9,420 nt of DNA from JBOGWP01 sp050693875 (GTDB lineage Bacteria; Actinomycetota; CADDZG01; JAHWKV01; JBOGWP01): assembly GCA_050693875.1 (NCBI GenBank), contig JBOGWP010000065.1:1-9420 (forward strand). The letters run 5' to 3'. Below, piece by piece: positions 7,615 to 9,420 of this stretch; position 1 is the first letter of the stretch, and each line of letters opens with the position of its first letter. The position numbers and the translations under genes were made by a program. The notes under the pieces were generated by a model. That model saw only the letters and a list, made by a program, of their open reading frames with translations, made no database searches and was not told the DNA's origin.

Positions 7615-7791
7615 GTGGTTCCTCCGTTCGAGACGCTTTTGCTCTTCACGGCGTACATCGGACGCGTGGGCCTTTGGGCGAATGGCCCGGCCGTGCCAAA
7701 TATTGGGTGCCGTTGGGACTAGATCGTTTTGGACGGACGGCCGAGATGAGTCCTGTGCGGGCTCCGGCAGTGGGCCCGGACCCCTTCGGTC

Positions 7792-8381
7792 TCATCGGGC
7801 CTTGGCAGAAGCGGAGGCCAAACCGGCGAGGATGACGGCAACGAGCCGGCGGACCGCGGCCTGCGAGGGCAGACTCCGGGCCGCAGCAAGGGCATGCAGG
7901 CAGTAGCTCGCGAGCTCATCGAGCGCGACATCATCCCGAACGTGGCCCGTCTCTGCCCCCTCGGCCAGCAGGTCGCGGATCATGCCGCGAAGCTGCTGCG
8001 TCGCTCCGTCGACCTGTTCGTCTCGATGCAGGAACGCCGTGAACTCGCTGTCGCGGTGCCCGCCCGTCTCGTGGGACATCAGGGCGTAAGCCTCGAGGAC
8101 GGCTTCGAGGCGCCCGTGCGCGCCACCGGCACGGTCCCGCACCTTGGCGAGGTAGGCGAGGTGCCCGGCGATCTGACGTTCGTGCCAGGCCAGCAGGATC
8201 GTCTCGACGTCCGAGAAGTACTTGTAGAGGGTAGCCCGTCCGATGCCCGCCTCCTCAGCGATCTGCGACATCGTCACCGACCGCAGCCCATCCCCGCCAC
8301 AATGGCGGCTGCGGTGTGCAGGATCGCGTCGTGCACCCCGCGCCGGTGCGCCTCGATCGTCTGGTTCCATAGCTTGGGCAC
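7792..8381 (-). pseudogene. TetR-family regulator with a frameshift after the first helix
   Basis: The protein is split over two frames. The N-terminal part reads VPKLWNQTIEAHRRGVHDAI then LHTAAAIVAG, the normal first helix of a TetR repressor. It would run into a TGA at 8274-8276. The rest, from DGLRSVTMSQIAEEAGIGRA onward, includes the helix-turn-helix with LYKYF and the ligand-binding domain to the TGA at 7792. It is in another frame and open back past the switch point. One added base near 8292-8296, in a run of four C (G on the coding strand), would restore a continuous ~197-residue protein. So one base is missing, by mutation or sequencing error. Start is the GTG at 8379-8381, with TATACT six bases upstream, so leaderless. 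It is divergent from the operon at 8486 and probably represses or repressed it. Everything except the indel looks under normal constraint. Confidence 0.75.
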
Positions 8382-8387
8382 GATGCG

Positions 8388-8452
8388 AGTATACGTGGTG
8401 CCCACAGTAGAGACATGTTGGTTTGACAGCGACAGGTTGTCTACATCAAGAT
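8388..8452. promoter_or_regulatory. Divergent promoter region of the TetR gene and the microprotein operon
   Basis: On the minus strand TATACT (8393-8388) lies six bases before the GTG of the TetR gene, which fits a leaderless transcript. On the plus strand a perfect -35 TTGACA occupies 8423-8428. The best -10 for it is the weak CAAGAT at 8447-8452 with an 18-bp spacer. GTAGAGACA (8407-8415) and TGTCTAC (8438-8444) form an imperfect inverted repeat flanking the -35, and are candidate TetR operator half-sites. The arms do not match exactly, so the operator is tentative. Confidence 0.45.
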
Positions 8453-8485
8453 GGGTGGCACGATCCGAGCAATCAGGAGACGCAC

Positions 8486-8677
8486 ATGGCAGGCATTCCT
8501 CAACGCCCCGATCCCGCAACACCCCCCCGCGCACCCCGCTGGGTGAAGGTGTCCGGGATCAGCGCCCTTGTCGTGGTCCTGCTCATCATCGTCTTGCTCG
8601 TCGGCGGCGGACACACGCCTCGGCGCCACTTCGGGCCCAGTGGGGGCCACTCACCCCCCGCCGGCCACATGCCATGA
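8486..8677 (+). CDS. 63-residue membrane microprotein with His-containing tail
   Basis: A short Pro-rich N-terminus ends in PRAPRWVKVSG. A single transmembrane helix follows (about 23-39, ISALVVVLLIIVLLV). The tail is short, flexible and Gly/Pro-rich, with four His (43, 48, 55, 61). The PRWVKVSG entry to the helix recalls small actinobacterial membrane proteins of unknown function. The start ATG at 8486-8488 has AGGAGA at 8475-8480, well spaced. The positively charged segment before the helix suggests an outward-facing His tail, which might bind metal, but there is no real metal motif. The stop overlaps the next start (ATGA), so the two are coupled. The divergent TetR-type gene likely regulates both. 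Confidence 0.75.
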   Translation: MAGIPQRPDPATPPRAPRWVKVSGISALVVVLLIIVLLVGGGHTPRRHFGPSGGHSPPAGHMP

Positions 8678-9228
8678 CGCTGGGTCCCGGCCTCCGCAAG
8701 CTCACGCTGACCGCCCACGTCACCACATCGGTGGGCTGGCTCGGCGCGGTCGTGGCCTTCCTTGGGCTCGCGGTGGCCGGGCTGACCAACCCGGAGGCCC
8801 AGACTGTGCGGGGTGCCTCGCTCGGGATGGAGATGACCGCCCGCTTCGCCATCGTCCCCTTGAGCGTCGCCTCGCTGGCAACCGGGATGGTCCAGTCTCT
8901 GACCACCACGTGGGGCTTGTTCAGGCATTACTGGGTGGTGGCGAAGCTGCTGATCAACGTGTTCGCGAACATCGTCCTGCTGATGTACATGCCGACGCTT
9001 CGCTCTCTCGGAACCGTTGCGGCACAGGCCTCCGTGTCGAGCCGCGGCCTCCAGCTGCTCCGGGACCCGTCACCCGTGCTCCACTCGAGCGCGGCCCTCG
9101 TGCTGCTGCTCGTCGCCACGGCGCTGTCGGTGTACAAGCCTCGGGCCCTGACCCGGTACGGATGGCGCAAGCAGCGCGAACAGCGGGCCGTGCTGGTGCC
9201 GCAGCCGCTGCGGACGGATCGACCGTAG
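8674..9228 (+). CDS. Four-helix integral membrane protein, DUF2269-like
   Basis: A 184-residue protein with four hydrophobic segments: about 9-36 (LTLTAHVTTSVGWLGAVVAF), 56-76, 86-107 and 135-153. A basic cytoplasmic-type tail (KPRALTRYGWRKQREQR) follows. The helix-1 pattern HxxxSVGWLG, with His14 and a small-residue face, and the four-helix layout suggest the DUF2269-like family of uncharacterised bacterial membrane proteins. No catalytic motif is visible. The ATG at 8674 overlaps the stop of the microprotein gene, so they are translated together and may form one membrane complex. The upstream TetR gene suggests response to a small molecule, but the substrate or role is unknown. The family name is tentative; the membrane topology is clear. 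Confidence 0.75.
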   Translation: MTLGPGLRKLTLTAHVTTSVGWLGAVVAFLGLAVAGLTNPEAQTVRGASLGMEMTARFAIVPLSVASLATGMVQSLTTTWGLFRHYWVVAKLLINVFANIVLLMYMPTLRSLGTVAAQASVSSRGLQLLRDPSPVLHSSAALVLLLVATALSVYKPRALTRYGWRKQREQRAVLVPQPLRTDRP

Positions 9229-9314
9229 CCGGGGGCGACGGAGTAGTGCCCTGACCACACTGGAACGCCCGCAAATCCACCACCTGAGGAGCCCGGCGTA
9301 GCAGCCTGTTCGAC

Positions 9315-9420
9315 ATGAGCGAACTGGTGAAGGTCCGCCGCCTGACCGAGGAGGAGGGCCGGCGGTTGCAGCGCCTGGTACGTCGTGGAGAAGCCAAGGG
9401 CAAGGCGAGCGTCGTCCGAT
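9315..9420 (+). CDS. Start of a probable IS630-family transposase (runs off the window)
   Basis: Only 35 codons are visible, starting at an ATG (9315) without a clear ribosome binding site. The sequence SELVKVRRLTEEEGRRLQRL followed by VRRGEAKGKASVVR resembles, from memory, the N-terminus of actinobacterial IS630-type transposases. That region leads into a helix-turn-helix and then a DDE domain, both outside the window. If right, the left end of the insertion sequence lies between 9229 and 9314, because the family inserts at TA. One TA in that stretch (9245-9246) could be the junction. The terminal inverted repeat cannot be checked without the other end. An unrelated DNA-binding protein is possible. 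Confidence 0.55.
   Translation, partial: MSELVKVRRLTEEEGRRLQRLVRRGEAKGKASVVR

Noticed and set aside
7693..7711. GTGCC direct repeats around CCAAATATTGG as a BldC binding site
   Set aside because: Two 5-bp repeats 14 bp apart are easily due to chance, and the sequence does not resemble the AT-rich direct repeats known for BldC.
7743..7796. ATGAG...CTCAT inverted repeat just after the TetR gene as a terminator
   Set aside because: Short imperfect outer stem enclosing over 40 bases, no T-run; too weak to annotate.
7894..8673. Upstream extension of the four-helix membrane protein, open through the TetR gene to 7894
   Set aside because: The extension is antisense to the TetR gene, crosses the divergent promoter and shows no protein-like pattern. 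The ATG at 8674 overlapping the previous stop is a far better start.

Overview
The window looks like chromosomal DNA from a GC-rich actinobacterium. The evidence is strong G/C use at third codon positions, a BldC-type small regulator, a class E sortase, an LPxTG-anchored surface protein, and GTG-started regulator genes that appear leaderless. I cannot name the species; an uncultured or little-studied lineage is possible. All family calls come from reading motifs, with no database search.

Layout. Bases 1-269 are the end of a Pro/Ala-rich protein with a C-terminal membrane anchor, closed by a strong GC hairpin. Bases 317-641 show no gene. A minus-strand pair follows: a PadR-family regulator (1168-1536) and an overlapping small membrane protein (642-1181), behind a perfect 19-bp palindrome that is very probably the PadR operator. 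A doubtful short ORF (1584-1784) lies between them and guaA, GMP synthase (1822-3384, minus).

The centre (3759-7376, plus) is a cell-surface module. It holds a secreted 580-residue protein with a DUF11-like domain and a C-terminal LPVTG sorting signal, an intrinsic terminator, a class E sortase, and, overlapping the sortase stop by ATGA, a secreted fibronectin-type-III-like protein anchored by one C-terminal helix. The likely logic is that the sortase attaches the LPVTG protein to the cell wall. The third protein may be a partner or accessory in the envelope.

The right end starts with a BldC-like regulator (7396-7614, minus). Next is a TetR-family regulator (7792-8381, minus) whose N-terminal part is in another frame, so it is a pseudogene or carries a sequence error. 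Divergent from it is a two-gene operon: a 63-residue membrane microprotein with a His-containing tail and a four-helix membrane protein resembling DUF2269. The window ends inside what looks like an IS630-family transposase.

Nothing here is clearly a wholly new system. The most useful points are the self-contained sortase/substrate module, the PadR palindrome on a leaderless promoter, and the TetR frameshift beside its probable target operon.
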